Source: Pseudonocardia endophytica (GTDB lineage Bacteria; Actinomycetota; Actinomycetes; Mycobacteriales; Pseudonocardiaceae). Taken from it: a stretch of 64,000 nt of DNA. Location of the stretch: assembly GCF_004339565.1 (NCBI RefSeq), contig NZ_SMFZ01000002.1, positions 2,852,001-2,916,000 on the forward strand. The letters are read 5' to 3'. Position numbers and translations under genes: made by a program. This document shows positions 42,401-49,827 of this stretch, piece by piece. Each line of letters opens with the position of its first letter. Position 1 is the stretch's first letter. Below the pieces are notes generated by a model. The model did not search any database and was not told the origin of the DNA. It saw only the letters and a list, made by a program, of their open reading frames with translations.

Positions 42401-42881
42401 GCTCGACGAACTCCGCGTCCGGGTCGTTGTCCCCGGCGACCCCGAGCCCGGCGAGCATCTGCTGGCAGAACTGGTGCGTGGTCGCGATCGTCGCCGCGTC
42501 GAACCCGGCGGCGGCCGCGGCCAGGCGCTCCCGGCGCAGGGCCACCTCGTCGAGGTCGCCGCGCGACAGCAACGCCACGACCGGATCGGCGGGATCCGGC
42601 GCCGCGGCCAGGTCCCCACCCGCCGCCAGCACCGCGGCCAGTGCCCTCTCGGTGCCGGACAGCCGTTCCCGGACGCGTTCGCGCAGCTCCTGCGTCGCGT
42701 CCCGGCCGAACGTGACCAGCATCAGCCGGTCCAGCCCGGCCACGCCCTCGGCGACGTAGCGGGTCGCCAGCGCCGCGATCGTGTACGTCTTGCCGGTCCC
42801 GGCGCTGGCCTCCAGGACGACGGTTCCCTCGGGCAGCGGGCCGTCCACGGCGAACGTCTCGGCCGACAGCAGGTCGTTCAT
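39435..42881 (-). CDS. recB: Exodeoxyribonuclease V beta subunit (RecB)
   Basis: A 1,148-residue RecB: UvrD-type helicase plus nuclease. The N-terminal Walker A is EASAGTGKT (24-32), motif II is VVLVDEFQDTDPLQWEI, with LIGDPKQAIYAFRGADVQSY after it, and VTVHRSKGLEFPVVYLPF at the C-half. The nuclease motif GSIDSVLRVDGRFVVVDYKT near residue 1040 retains the Asp and Asp-x-Lys residues. It unwinds 3'-to-5' and degrades DNA until Chi. ATG at 42881 overlaps the recC stop. Confidence 0.95.
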   Translation of the reverse strand: MNDLLSAETFAVDGPLPEGTVVLEASAGTGKTYTIAALATRYVAEGVAGLDRLMLVTFGRDATQELRERVRERLSGTERALAAVLAAGGDLAAAPDPADPVVALLSRGDLDEVALRRERLAAAAAGFDAATIATTHQFCQQMLAGLGVAGDNDPDAEFVEQIDDVVTEVVDDFYLRKYAAKGAGRPLFSRDDAVALARAAVADPQAELEPSGADPGSAAATRYSFASAVRTEVDARKRRLRLYSYDDMLTRLARALRDPLRGPAARERLRSRFSVVLVDEFQDTDPLQWEILELAFHHAPGTTLVLIGDPKQAIYAFRGADVQSYLQAAHQADRMATLDTNRRSDSALLDALEAVLGQAALGHQDILVLPVKAHHAERRLAGAPSDDPVRLRVVDRDRIGADDGGLAKVAQARPVVARDAAADLSELLASGATWDGKPLRPGQIAVLVRTNAQGVQIRDACTGAGVPAVLGGTASVFATAAATDWLTLLEAVELPHLSLRLRSAALTRFVGLTVAELCGPDADRLVDELGADLRAWHTILAERGVAAMLEAVFARRHPAEQLLHRPDGERDLTDLRHVGQVLHSAALERRLGPTALTEWLRHRIGEAARDTSAERSRRLESDADAVQIVTVHRSKGLEFPVVYLPFAWDRWVNEKPATLLYHETVAGRPVRKLDIGAQRDEEHTKRHLEEESGEDLRLLYVALTRACSQVVTWWAPTTTTKASALHRMLVGRPEPGHGPPAAVKVPGDAVALQLFRERLAPAGVSVETLSDRDPVPPVTAGERDEPQVAEFRRELDTAWRRTSYTALTARAHAAHRAVDALDTADDEPEATTAPGVLSEPEQEGTVDEPDTGPGSGPVAVGAASMPSPMADLPLGADFGTLVHAVLENVDTRTASGGDAALRAELVDRITEELGRQPSAVEPSELADALVPVLRTPLGSLTSGRALADVVPRDRLSELEFELPLAGGDTPSGELTLAAVGAAVARRLGPDDVLHGYADALDSPDLAGQPLRGYLTGSIDSVLRVDGRFVVVDYKTNWLGPQGPSGRVPLVAAHYTASAMRAAMVDAHYPLQALLYAVALHRYLRWRVPGYAPETHLGGVGYLFLRGMCGPATPLTGEGELSAPCGVFAWRPPAALVSDLSDLLDGVPA

Positions 42882-45800
42882 CGGACGTCCCTCCGCTCGT
42901 GGTCCAGCAGTGGTGCCCACAACCGCATGGCGAGCGTGCCGAACCGGGTCGGCTCCCCACCCGCACCCGCACCGCGCAGCAGCACGTCGAACGGGGCGCG
43001 GTCGCCGTGCACGAACGCGGTCGCGCGGTTGGCCCAGTCGCCCAGGTCGCCGTCGGCCCACGTGGTGCGCGCCCGGGCCGTCGCCAGCCCGACCGGACGG
43101 TCCCGGTGCCGGATCTCCGCGTACGCGTGGGACGTCTCGATCGGCAGCGGCAGCGGTTCACGCAGGCCGGCCCGGTGCAGCTCGACGAGGTCGGCCAGCG
43201 TCGTCCGCGCGAGCGGGGGATCGACGGGGCCGAGCAGCGACCGCGCGACCGACCCGCCACCGCGGCCGATCGTGATGGCCGTCCACGGGCGGTCGGGGTG
43301 GGCCACGGTGAGCGCGAGCAGCTGCACCCACGCCCGCAGGCGGTGCTTCGGCTTGAGGCTGGAGTACTCGACCCGGACCAGCGTGTCGCCGTGCAGCCCC
43401 GGGACGGTCCCGGCGACCGTCGTCCCCTCCAGCGGGGTTCCGTCCAGCGCCGCGAGCACGTCCTGTGACCCGGCCTCCCCTGCACCGACCTCCGCGGCGG
43501 CCGCGACCAGACCGTCGACGAGCCCGGTGATGTCGTCGAGCAGCGTCCGCCCGACCCCGCCCGGGGGCAGCTCGCCGCGCCGCCACTCCGCCTGCGCCGC
43601 GGCGTCCGCCGGAGCGCCGGCGATCCGGTCCGCGAGCAGCCGGTCGCCGATCCGGTACCTGTCCAGCCCGTTCAGCGCTACCGGCATCGCGTCGTCCGGC
43701 TCGGGGTTCTCGCCCGGCGGGGTCATCCCGACGCGTTGCCGCAGGAACGCCTGGACCGGGTGCTCCACGAACCGCGCCAGGTCCTCCAGCTCGACCGTGT
43801 CCGGGGCGGGGACGACGTCGGGCAGCGGCTCGGGAGGGAACAGCGCGAACGGTTCCCGCTCGCGGGCGGCCGCACGCGCGCCGCGCAGTGCGGCCCGGTC
43901 GAAGCTGAACGGACCGTCGGCCAGCAGTTCGCCGCGGGAGAAGTTGCGGCCGTCGAACGGCTGCAACGGGTGCCGCGCCCGCAGCACGTCCGACGCGCGC
44001 TCGCCGGACGCGGTGCGGACGGTCGCGTCCACGGCGTCGAAGAGCTCCCCGATCGGCACCGCCGGCGGGCGTTCGGCACCGGTCCGCTCGTCCGCCCCCG
44101 ACCCCACGACGACGAGGTGCTCGGTTGCCGAGCAGATCGCGTCCAGCAGCAGCTGGCGGTCCTCACCCCGCGGATCCCGCTCGCCGACGACCGGGTCGCG
44201 GGCCAGCACGTCGTCCCCGTCCGGCACGCCGGCACGGGGGAACACGCCGTCGTCGCAGCCCAGCAGACACACGACGCGGTGCGGCACGGCGCGCATCGGC
44301 ACCAGCGTCGCGACGGTCAGGGTCCCGGTCCGGAAGTTCGCCCGGCTGGGGCGCCCGCGCAGCCGCTCGGCCAGCAGCCCGCGGACGTCCGGCAGGTCCA
44401 GCGGCACGCTGGACGCCTGGGGCCCGGCCGTGCGCAGGACGTCGGACAGCTCGGCGTGTGCCTGGGCCCGCTGCCACGCGTCCGACGGCGACGTGTCGGT
44501 GAGCGCGGACAAGCCCTCCTCCAGGGCGGTCACCCAGGCGTCGAGCGGCTGCGGGCCCCGCAGGGCGTCCAACGTGGTGGACAGCCGGTCGACGATCTCG
44601 GCGAGCCGCCCGACCAGGTCCACCCGCGACGAGTCGACCTCGTCCAGCGGCAGCGCCGTGCCCAGCCACGCCGGCGCCCCCGGCGTCTCGGCCATCGCGA
44701 CCCCGAGCAGCATCCGGTCCAGGCCCGCCTGCCAGGTGTTCTGGGCGAACCCGCCGAGCTTGTAGGGCGCCCGGTGCCCGGCGTCGAGGCCCCACCGCAC
44801 GCCCGCCTCGGTGACCAGCTGGGAGATCCGTTCCAACGCCTCGTCGTCCAGCCGGAAGCGGCGCCGGACCGGTGTGGACGCCACCAGGTCCAGCACCTGG
44901 GACGCGGTGAGCCGCGACCCGGCCAGCTCCAGCAGCGTCGAGACCGTGCCGAGCAGCGGGTTCGACTGGCGCAGCGCCCGGTCCGCGAGCCGTACCCGCA
45001 GCAGGTGCCCGGGGTGCAGCTCGTCGCGCGAGGGCCCCGGCTGCTCGCCCGGCGCGCCCGGCTCCGGGGCGAGCCCGAACGACGCCGTGATCAGCGGGGC
45101 GAACACCTCGATGTCCGGGCACATCACGACGATGTCGCGCGGCTCGAGCGACGGGTCGGTGGCGAGCAGACCCAGCAGCGCCTCGCGCAGCACCTCGACC
45201 TGCCGGTCCGGCCCGTGGCAGGAGTGCAGGACGACGCTGCGGTCGCGCCCGTCGAGCACCGGGCGCTCGGCGGGCGGCACCGGCGCCGCGTCGTCGCGCA
45301 GCGCGTCCTGCAGCTTGCGCAGCAGCGTCGGCGTCCCGCCGGGTTCCGCCGCCGGATGGTGGACGTCGGCGACGCCCGGACCGGCCGCGGGGAGCCGCAG
45401 CGCCAGCTCCCGGACGTCGCGCCCGAGGGACCGGAGCAGGGGGTTCCGCACCCGCCGCGCGCCGGCGTCGGCGGCCCGGGCCGGAGGAACCGGGAGCGGG
45501 CCGCCGTCGGAGCGGACCTCGTCCCACATCACCGGCGACGGGTGCGGCAACCAGAGCCGGACGTCCCGGTGCGTCGAGAGCGCCTCCAGCACCGCGAGGT
45601 GCTCCGCCGCGAGCCGCGTCGGCCCGAACAACGACAGCCGGCGCGGCAGCACCCCGCCCGCCGACGGCACGTCGATCTCGCGGTCCTCACCCAGCAGGGC
45701 GACCGCGCGGTCCAGTCGCTCGGCCGGACCGTCCACCCTCAGCGTGGCGCGCAGGCGCCGCCAGAGCTCCGGCTGCCACCGCAGGTCCGGCGGCACCTCG

Positions 45801-46291
45801 TCCCGGCCGCCGGCCCACGCGCGCAGCAGCGCCGGCCGGTGCATCGCGTACGAGCCGAACAGCCCGGCCAGCGACCGGGCCAGCGCGTACCGCCGACCGT
45901 GCCCCGAGTTCGCGAGGTGCGCGGACAGTCCGGTGAACCGCTCGTCCCCGGACGCGGCCGCGGTGTCGATCAGCTCGAGCAGGGGCCACACGGCCCGGCC
46001 GGGCGCCCACGGGTCCTCGTCGGGATCCGTCCCGGTGACCGCGTCCACGATCTCCCCGAGCAACGCGGCAGGCGCCGGGAACAGGACGTTCGCGCACACG
46101 CCGCCACGGCCGTCGACGGCGCCGAGCCGGTGCGACAGCCGCTGCGCGAGCCATCGCTCGACACCGCGTTCCGGCACCGCGACGATCTCCGGCGCGAACG
46201 GGTCCTCCGCCGGTTCGGCGAGCACGCCGGCGAGCGCGTCCACGAGGGTGTCCGCGCGTTCCGCCCGATGCAGCTCCAGCACGGGAGTCAC
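42878..46291 (-). CDS. recC: Exodeoxyribonuclease V gamma subunit (RecC)
   Basis: A 1,137-residue RecC, the Chi-recognition subunit with an inactive helicase fold. Blocks such as APEIVAVPERGVERWLAQRL near the N-terminus, LLGLLATDPSLEPRDIVVMC, and VVCLLGCDDGVFPR with AICSATEHLVVVGSGAD match RecC. It is first in the recC-recB-recD operon; all three genes overlap by 4 bases. The start is the ATG at 46291, 131 bases from the divergent membrane protein gene. Confidence 0.93.
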   Translation of the reverse strand: MTPVLELHRAERADTLVDALAGVLAEPAEDPFAPEIVAVPERGVERWLAQRLSHRLGAVDGRGGVCANVLFPAPAALLGEIVDAVTGTDPDEDPWAPGRAVWPLLELIDTAAASGDERFTGLSAHLANSGHGRRYALARSLAGLFGSYAMHRPALLRAWAGGRDEVPPDLRWQPELWRRLRATLRVDGPAERLDRAVALLGEDREIDVPSAGGVLPRRLSLFGPTRLAAEHLAVLEALSTHRDVRLWLPHPSPVMWDEVRSDGGPLPVPPARAADAGARRVRNPLLRSLGRDVRELALRLPAAGPGVADVHHPAAEPGGTPTLLRKLQDALRDDAAPVPPAERPVLDGRDRSVVLHSCHGPDRQVEVLREALLGLLATDPSLEPRDIVVMCPDIEVFAPLITASFGLAPEPGAPGEQPGPSRDELHPGHLLRVRLADRALRQSNPLLGTVSTLLELAGSRLTASQVLDLVASTPVRRRFRLDDEALERISQLVTEAGVRWGLDAGHRAPYKLGGFAQNTWQAGLDRMLLGVAMAETPGAPAWLGTALPLDEVDSSRVDLVGRLAEIVDRLSTTLDALRGPQPLDAWVTALEEGLSALTDTSPSDAWQRAQAHAELSDVLRTAGPQASSVPLDLPDVRGLLAERLRGRPSRANFRTGTLTVATLVPMRAVPHRVVCLLGCDDGVFPRAGVPDGDDVLARDPVVGERDPRGEDRQLLLDAICSATEHLVVVGSGADERTGAERPPAVPIGELFDAVDATVRTASGERASDVLRARHPLQPFDGRNFSRGELLADGPFSFDRAALRGARAAAREREPFALFPPEPLPDVVPAPDTVELEDLARFVEHPVQAFLRQRVGMTPPGENPEPDDAMPVALNGLDRYRIGDRLLADRIAGAPADAAAQAEWRRGELPPGGVGRTLLDDITGLVDGLVAAAAEVGAGEAGSQDVLAALDGTPLEGTTVAGTVPGLHGDTLVRVEYSSLKPKHRLRAWVQLLALTVAHPDRPWTAITIGRGGGSVARSLLGPVDPPLARTTLADLVELHRAGLREPLPLPIETSHAYAEIRHRDRPVGLATARARTTWADGDLGDWANRATAFVHGDRAPFDVLLRGAGAGGEPTRFGTLAMRLWAPLLDHERRDVR

Positions 46292-46378
46292 GCTATCGGC
46301 GGTCCCCGACAGAAACGGACCGGGTGTTCACGCCTGCGAACGGCCGGTCGAAAGGTTGCCGACGCGGACACCATCTGC

Positions 46379-46404
46379 GAAACTTCCTGCACGGGAAAGT
46401 TTCC
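46379..46404. promoter_or_regulatory. Putative operator upstream of the membrane protein/wHTH pair
   Basis: GGAAAGTTTCC (46394-46404) is a perfect odd palindrome centred on G46399. In addition GAAACTT (46379-46385) and AAGTTTC (46397-46403) form an inverted repeat with 11 bases between. The site lies 18-43 bases before the membrane protein gene, whose downstream neighbour is a small winged-helix regulator, so autoregulation through this site is plausible. Confidence 0.5.
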
Positions 46405-46421
46405 GAACCGGGGGAGGGGTC

Positions 46422-46886
46422 ATGGACGAGGAGCAGGCACGGGCGGCGCTCACCGAGGTGGAACGGCGCAGGGGAGAGGTCACGAGGATCGCCGCGCGGG
46501 AGAGCTCGCCGCTCTGGTTCGCGGTCGTCGCCGCGGCCGTGGTGCTGGCGCTCGCCCTGGTGTCCGACCTGCGCACGCAGGTCCCGGGGTGGAACGGCTG
46601 GTTCACGAAGTGGGGCGTCCCGCTGCTCGGGCTCGTCGTGATCGCGGTGTGCGGGTGGATCGTCTACCGCCGCGCCGCGGTCACCGCGCACAGGTCCGCG
46701 ACGGGCAGGCAGATGGCCGAGGCCGCGGTGGCGCTGGTGGCGTACTACGTGGCCGCGATGGCCGTCGGCATACCCATGCGCTCCTACGACGTCCCGTTCG
46801 ACCAGACCGTCTCGACCGTCGGCTCCGGGGTGCTGGTGCTGGCCGGCTGGCTGGTGTGGCGGCGGGTCGTCGCACGGAGGGTCTGA
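46422..46886 (+). CDS. Four-helix membrane protein
   Basis: A 154-residue membrane protein: a charged N-terminal helix (EEQARAALTEVERRRGEVTR, then IAA), followed by four hydrophobic segments (PLWFAVVAAAVVLALALVSD is the first). I do not recognise a named family. GGGGAGGGG precedes the ATG by four bases. A winged-helix regulator starts three bases after its stop, and the pair probably forms one unit in which the regulator controls the membrane protein. Confidence 0.75.
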   Translation: MDEEQARAALTEVERRRGEVTRIAARESSPLWFAVVAAAVVLALALVSDLRTQVPGWNGWFTKWGVPLLGLVVIAVCGWIVYRRAAVTAHRSATGRQMAEAAVALVAYYVAAMAVGIPMRSYDVPFDQTVSTVGSGVLVLAGWLVWRRVVARRV

Positions 46887-46889
46887 GCG

Positions 46890-47237
46890 GTGTCGGGCAC
46901 GCCGGCCCAGCCACCGGGCTTCAACGAGCTCATCCACGCCCCGACCCGCCTGTCGCTGATGTCGTTGCTCTCGGCGTCGAACTGGATGGAGTTCGGCCTG
47001 CTCCGGGACACCATGGAGCTGACCGACTCGGCCCTGTCCAAGCAGCTCGGGACGCTGGAGGACGCCGGGCTCGTCCAGCTGCAGCGCGACGGCGTCGGGC
47101 GCGGCAAGCGGGTCCGGGTGCGGCTCACGCCGCAGGGTCGTCAGGCGTTCGACGTCCACGTGGGCGCCCTGCGCGCGATCGTCGAACGGTCCGCGACGAA
47201 CGTCTGGGACCGGGCTCACCAGGACGAGACGGCGTAG
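46890..47237 (+). CDS. Small winged-helix transcriptional regulator
   Basis: A 115-residue regulator made of one winged-helix domain: NELIHAPTRLSLMSLLSASN, LTDSALSKQLGTLEDAGLVQ and GRGKRVRVRLTPQGRQAF, typical of the transcriptional-regulator family related to MarR/ArsR with no ligand domain. It starts at a GTG three bases after the membrane protein gene. Its last 22 bases overlap the convergent zinc-ribbon SDR gene. The palindrome at 46394 is a candidate target. Confidence 0.85.
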   Translation: MSGTPAQPPGFNELIHAPTRLSLMSLLSASNWMEFGLLRDTMELTDSALSKQLGTLEDAGLVQLQRDGVGRGKRVRVRLTPQGRQAFDVHVGALRAIVERSATNVWDRAHQDETA

Positions 47238-48631
47238 TCCTTCAGGAAGCAGCCGTACAGGTCCTCGCCCGCCTCGCCCGCGACGATCGGGTGGTAGACC
47301 CTCGCCGCCCCGTCGGAGAGGTCCAGCGGCGCGTGGAACCCCTCGTCGGCCAGGCGCATCTTCAGCGGGTGCGGCCGCTCGTCGGTGATCCAGCCGGTGT
47401 CCACCGACGTCATCAGGATCCGGTCGCGGGTGAACATCTCGCCGGCGCTGGTGCGGGTCAGCATGTTCAGCGCGGCCTTGGACATGTTCGTGTGCGGATG
47501 GCCGGGGGCCTTGTACCCGCGTCCGAACACGCCCTCCATCGCGGACACGTTCACCACATACTTCCGGTCCGCCGTGGACGCGGCCATCGCCGCCCGCAGC
47601 CGGGAGATCAGCACGAACGGCGCCGTCTGGTTGCAGAGCTGCACCTCCAGCAGCTCGAGCGGCTCCACGTGCTGGACGTGGTCGACCCAGCTGTTCGCCG
47701 CCGCCGTGTCCGGCAGCAACCCGCCCGCGTCAACGGCCGTCCCTGCGGCGATCCGCTCCGGGGTGGCGCTGCGCGCGGTCGTCGCCAGCGCGGCGAGATC
47801 CGGCCCGGCCAGCGCGGACGGGTGCGCTCGCGAGACGGCTGAGTACGTCACGATCTCCGGCAGGTCCGACCCGGCCAGCGGCTCGTGCTCGGCCGCCTCC
47901 AACGCCGAGTACGAGCCCGCCGACCGTCGGACCGTCTGTGCCGCGTTGTTGATCAGGATGTCCAGCGGGCCCGCCGCGGCGACGTCGTCGGCCAGCGCCA
48001 CCACCTGGCCCGGATCGCGCAGGTCGACGCCCAGGATCCGCAGCCGGTGCAGCCAGTCCGCCGAGTCCTCCAGCGCGGCGAAGCGCCGGGCCGCGTCGCG
48101 CGGGAAGCGGGTGGTGATGGTGGTGTGCGCGCCGTCGCGCAGCAGCCGCAGCGCGATGTACATGCCGATCTTCGCGCGGCCGCCGGTGAGCAGCGCGCGG
48201 CGGCCGGTGAGGTCGGTGCGCGCCGTGCGGTGCCGGTGGCTCGCGGCGGCGCAGTCCGGGCAGAGCTGGTGGTAGAAGGCGTCGACGAGCGTGAAGCGCT
48301 GCTTGCAGACGTAGCAGCTGCGCGCGTTGCGCAGCTCGCCCGCCGTTGCCCCGGCCGCGGTGGACACGAGCGGGATGCCGCGGGTCTCGTCGTCGATCCG
48401 GCCGGGTGCCCCGGTGGCGGTGGCCGCGGTGACGGCGGCATCGGCGTCGACGACGGCGCGGCGCTTCTCGGCCCGTCTGCGGAGCCGAACGGACTTCCAG
48501 ATCCCGGCCGTGGCGCGCCGGACCGCGACGGCGTCCGGGTGCTCGGGCGGCAGGTCGTCCATACGGGACAGGACACGGAGGCAGGTGGCCAGCTCGTCGG
48601 GATCGATGCCGACGGGCTCGTCGGTGCTCAC
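47216..48631 (-). CDS. SDR-fold protein with zinc-ribbon insert
   Basis: A 471-residue protein. Residues 1-100 are helical and basic; C106-C109 (CYVC) and C124-C127 (CPDC) form a zinc ribbon; from residue 140 the fold is SDR-like. The glycine loop is TGGRAKIG (149-156) and NNAAQT stands for NNAG. Near the active site NVSAMEG supplies the Ser, but the expected Tyr-x3-Lys reads TNMSK, so the catalytic Tyr is replaced by Thr. Similar proteins are widespread in actinobacteria and fungi, with unknown substrate. GTG start at 48631, nine bases after an AraC gene on the same strand. Confidence 0.78.
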   Translation of the reverse strand: MSTDEPVGIDPDELATCLRVLSRMDDLPPEHPDAVAVRRATAGIWKSVRLRRRAEKRRAVVDADAAVTAATATGAPGRIDDETRGIPLVSTAAGATAGELRNARSCYVCKQRFTLVDAFYHQLCPDCAAASHRHRTARTDLTGRRALLTGGRAKIGMYIALRLLRDGAHTTITTRFPRDAARRFAALEDSADWLHRLRILGVDLRDPGQVVALADDVAAAGPLDILINNAAQTVRRSAGSYSALEAAEHEPLAGSDLPEIVTYSAVSRAHPSALAGPDLAALATTARSATPERIAAGTAVDAGGLLPDTAAANSWVDHVQHVEPLELLEVQLCNQTAPFVLISRLRAAMAASTADRKYVVNVSAMEGVFGRGYKAPGHPHTNMSKAALNMLTRTSAGEMFTRDRILMTSVDTGWITDERPHPLKMRLADEGFHAPLDLSDGAARVYHPIVAGEAGEDLYGCFLKDYAVSSW

Positions 48632-48640
48632 GATGCCATT

Positions 48641-49372
48641 TTAGATTCCGCTCAACGCACCCGGCGTGGTGCCCAGCTCGGCACGCACCATCGCCCCGAA
48701 CGCGCTCGGCGTCGCGTAGCCGACGCGCGCGGCCACGCGGGACGGTGGATCTCCGCGGGCGAGCGCCTCCAGGGCGGCGGCCAACCGGGCACGGCGCCGC
48801 CACTGCGCGACCCCGAGCCCCGTCTCCTCCCGGAACCGCCGCTCGACGGTCCGGCGCGCGGCACCGCAGCCGCGGCACAGCGCGTCGGTGCCACCCGGCT
48901 CGCCGGGGTCGGCGAGCACCCGGTCCGCGACGGCGCGCGCGACCGGATCGGTGGGCAACGGCAACAGCAGAGGTTCGACGGGCGCGGCGCCGTCGAGCTC
49001 CTGGTCCAGCAGCGCGGCCAGGCGGGCGTGCCCCGGGTCGTCGCGGTAGAGCGGTGCCCGGTCGACGGCCGTGAGCACGAGCTCGCGCAGCAGCGGCGAC
49101 ACCGCGACCACCCGGGTCCGGTCCGCGACGGAGCCGCGCAGGTACAGGTTGCGCAGCCGGGTGCGGGAGGCGGCGCGGATCCGGTGCGGCACACCGGCGG
49201 GCACGTCGACGGCGGCGCCCGGCGGGACGAACCACGACCCCTCCGGCACCTCGACGGTGATCGCGCCCGCGGCCGCGAACAGCACCTGGCGCCACCCCGG
49301 CGGCTGCGGCGGCACGACGGTGCCCGCGGGGTGGGTGACCGCGTAGCTCCGCACGTCCGGTTCGTGTCGCAT
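48641..49372 (-). CDS. AraC family regulator (cupin N-terminus)
   Basis: A 243-residue regulator: N-terminal cupin-like domain (VLFAAAGAITVEVPEGSWFV, PPGAAVDVPAGVPHRIR) and a C-terminal AraC domain, TDALCRGCGAARRTVERRFR and RVAARVGYATPSAFGAMVRA. It is of the short-cupin type with a Cys pair in the first HTH (C-x2-C). I start it at the ATG at 49372 (MRHEPDVRSYAV). It is followed after nine bases by the zinc-ribbon SDR gene, which it probably controls, and diverges from a VOC gene 62 bases away. Confidence 0.8.
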   Translation of the reverse strand: MRHEPDVRSYAVTHPAGTVVPPQPPGWRQVLFAAAGAITVEVPEGSWFVPPGAAVDVPAGVPHRIRAASRTRLRNLYLRGSVADRTRVVAVSPLLRELVLTAVDRAPLYRDDPGHARLAALLDQELDGAAPVEPLLLPLPTDPVARAVADRVLADPGEPGGTDALCRGCGAARRTVERRFREETGLGVAQWRRRARLAAALEALARGDPPSRVAARVGYATPSAFGAMVRAELGTTPGALSGI

Positions 49373-49434
49373 CCGCGACAGGATGCGGCGCACCGTCGAC
49401 GGAGCGCCAGTGCCGGCGGTTCGAGAATCGCCGC

Positions 49435-49827
49435 ATGAGCACACCGAGGACCGGCGACGTCATGCACGTCGCGATCAACGCCGACGACCTGGAGGCCGCC
49501 CGCTCGTTCTACGAGGGCGTGTTCGACTGGCGGTTCGAGGCGTGGGGCCCGCCCGGCTTCTACAAGGTCGGCCACCCCGGCGGCGGCGACCCCGGGCTCC
49601 TCGTCGCGGTGCAGGGCCGCCGGACGTTCGACGACGGCACGGTCGCGCCCGCCGAGATCACCGTCGCCGTCGACGACGTGGCGACGGCCTGCACTGCCGC
49701 CGTCGCAGGGGGAGGGCGGGTGCTGATGGAGGCGACCGTGATCTCCGGGGTGGGGGAGCTGGCGTTCGTCGCCGACCCGTCCGGGACGCCGGTCGGCCTC
49801 ATGCGCCCGGATCCCGCCGCCGAGTGA
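49435..49827 (+). CDS. VOC family protein
   Basis: A 130-residue VOC protein: MHVAINADDLEAARSFYEGV and FDWRFEAWGPPGFYKV form the first module, AEITVAVDDVATACTAAVAG the second, and FVADPSGTPVGLM the end. This is the CFP32/glyoxalase-like type often called a bleomycin-resistance-like protein. It diverges from the AraC gene, which may regulate it, and converges on a Ser/Thr kinase gene with the stop codons joined as TGATCA. Confidence 0.85.
   Translation: MSTPRTGDVMHVAINADDLEAARSFYEGVFDWRFEAWGPPGFYKVGHPGGGDPGLLVAVQGRRTFDDGTVAPAEITVAVDDVATACTAAVAGGGRVLMEATVISGVGELAFVADPSGTPVGLMRPDPAAE

Noticed and set aside
40233..44765. A 1,510-codon open frame on the plus strand opposite recB and recC
   Set aside because: It is antisense to recB/recC, which have all their motifs. 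Long mirror frames are expected at this GC content, and the translation is R/G/P/Q-rich without any domain.
43736..47842. A 1,368-codon open frame on the plus strand across recC and beyond
   Set aside because: It crosses several real genes on both strands and has a low-complexity Arg/Gly/Gln composition; a shadow of GC-rich codons.
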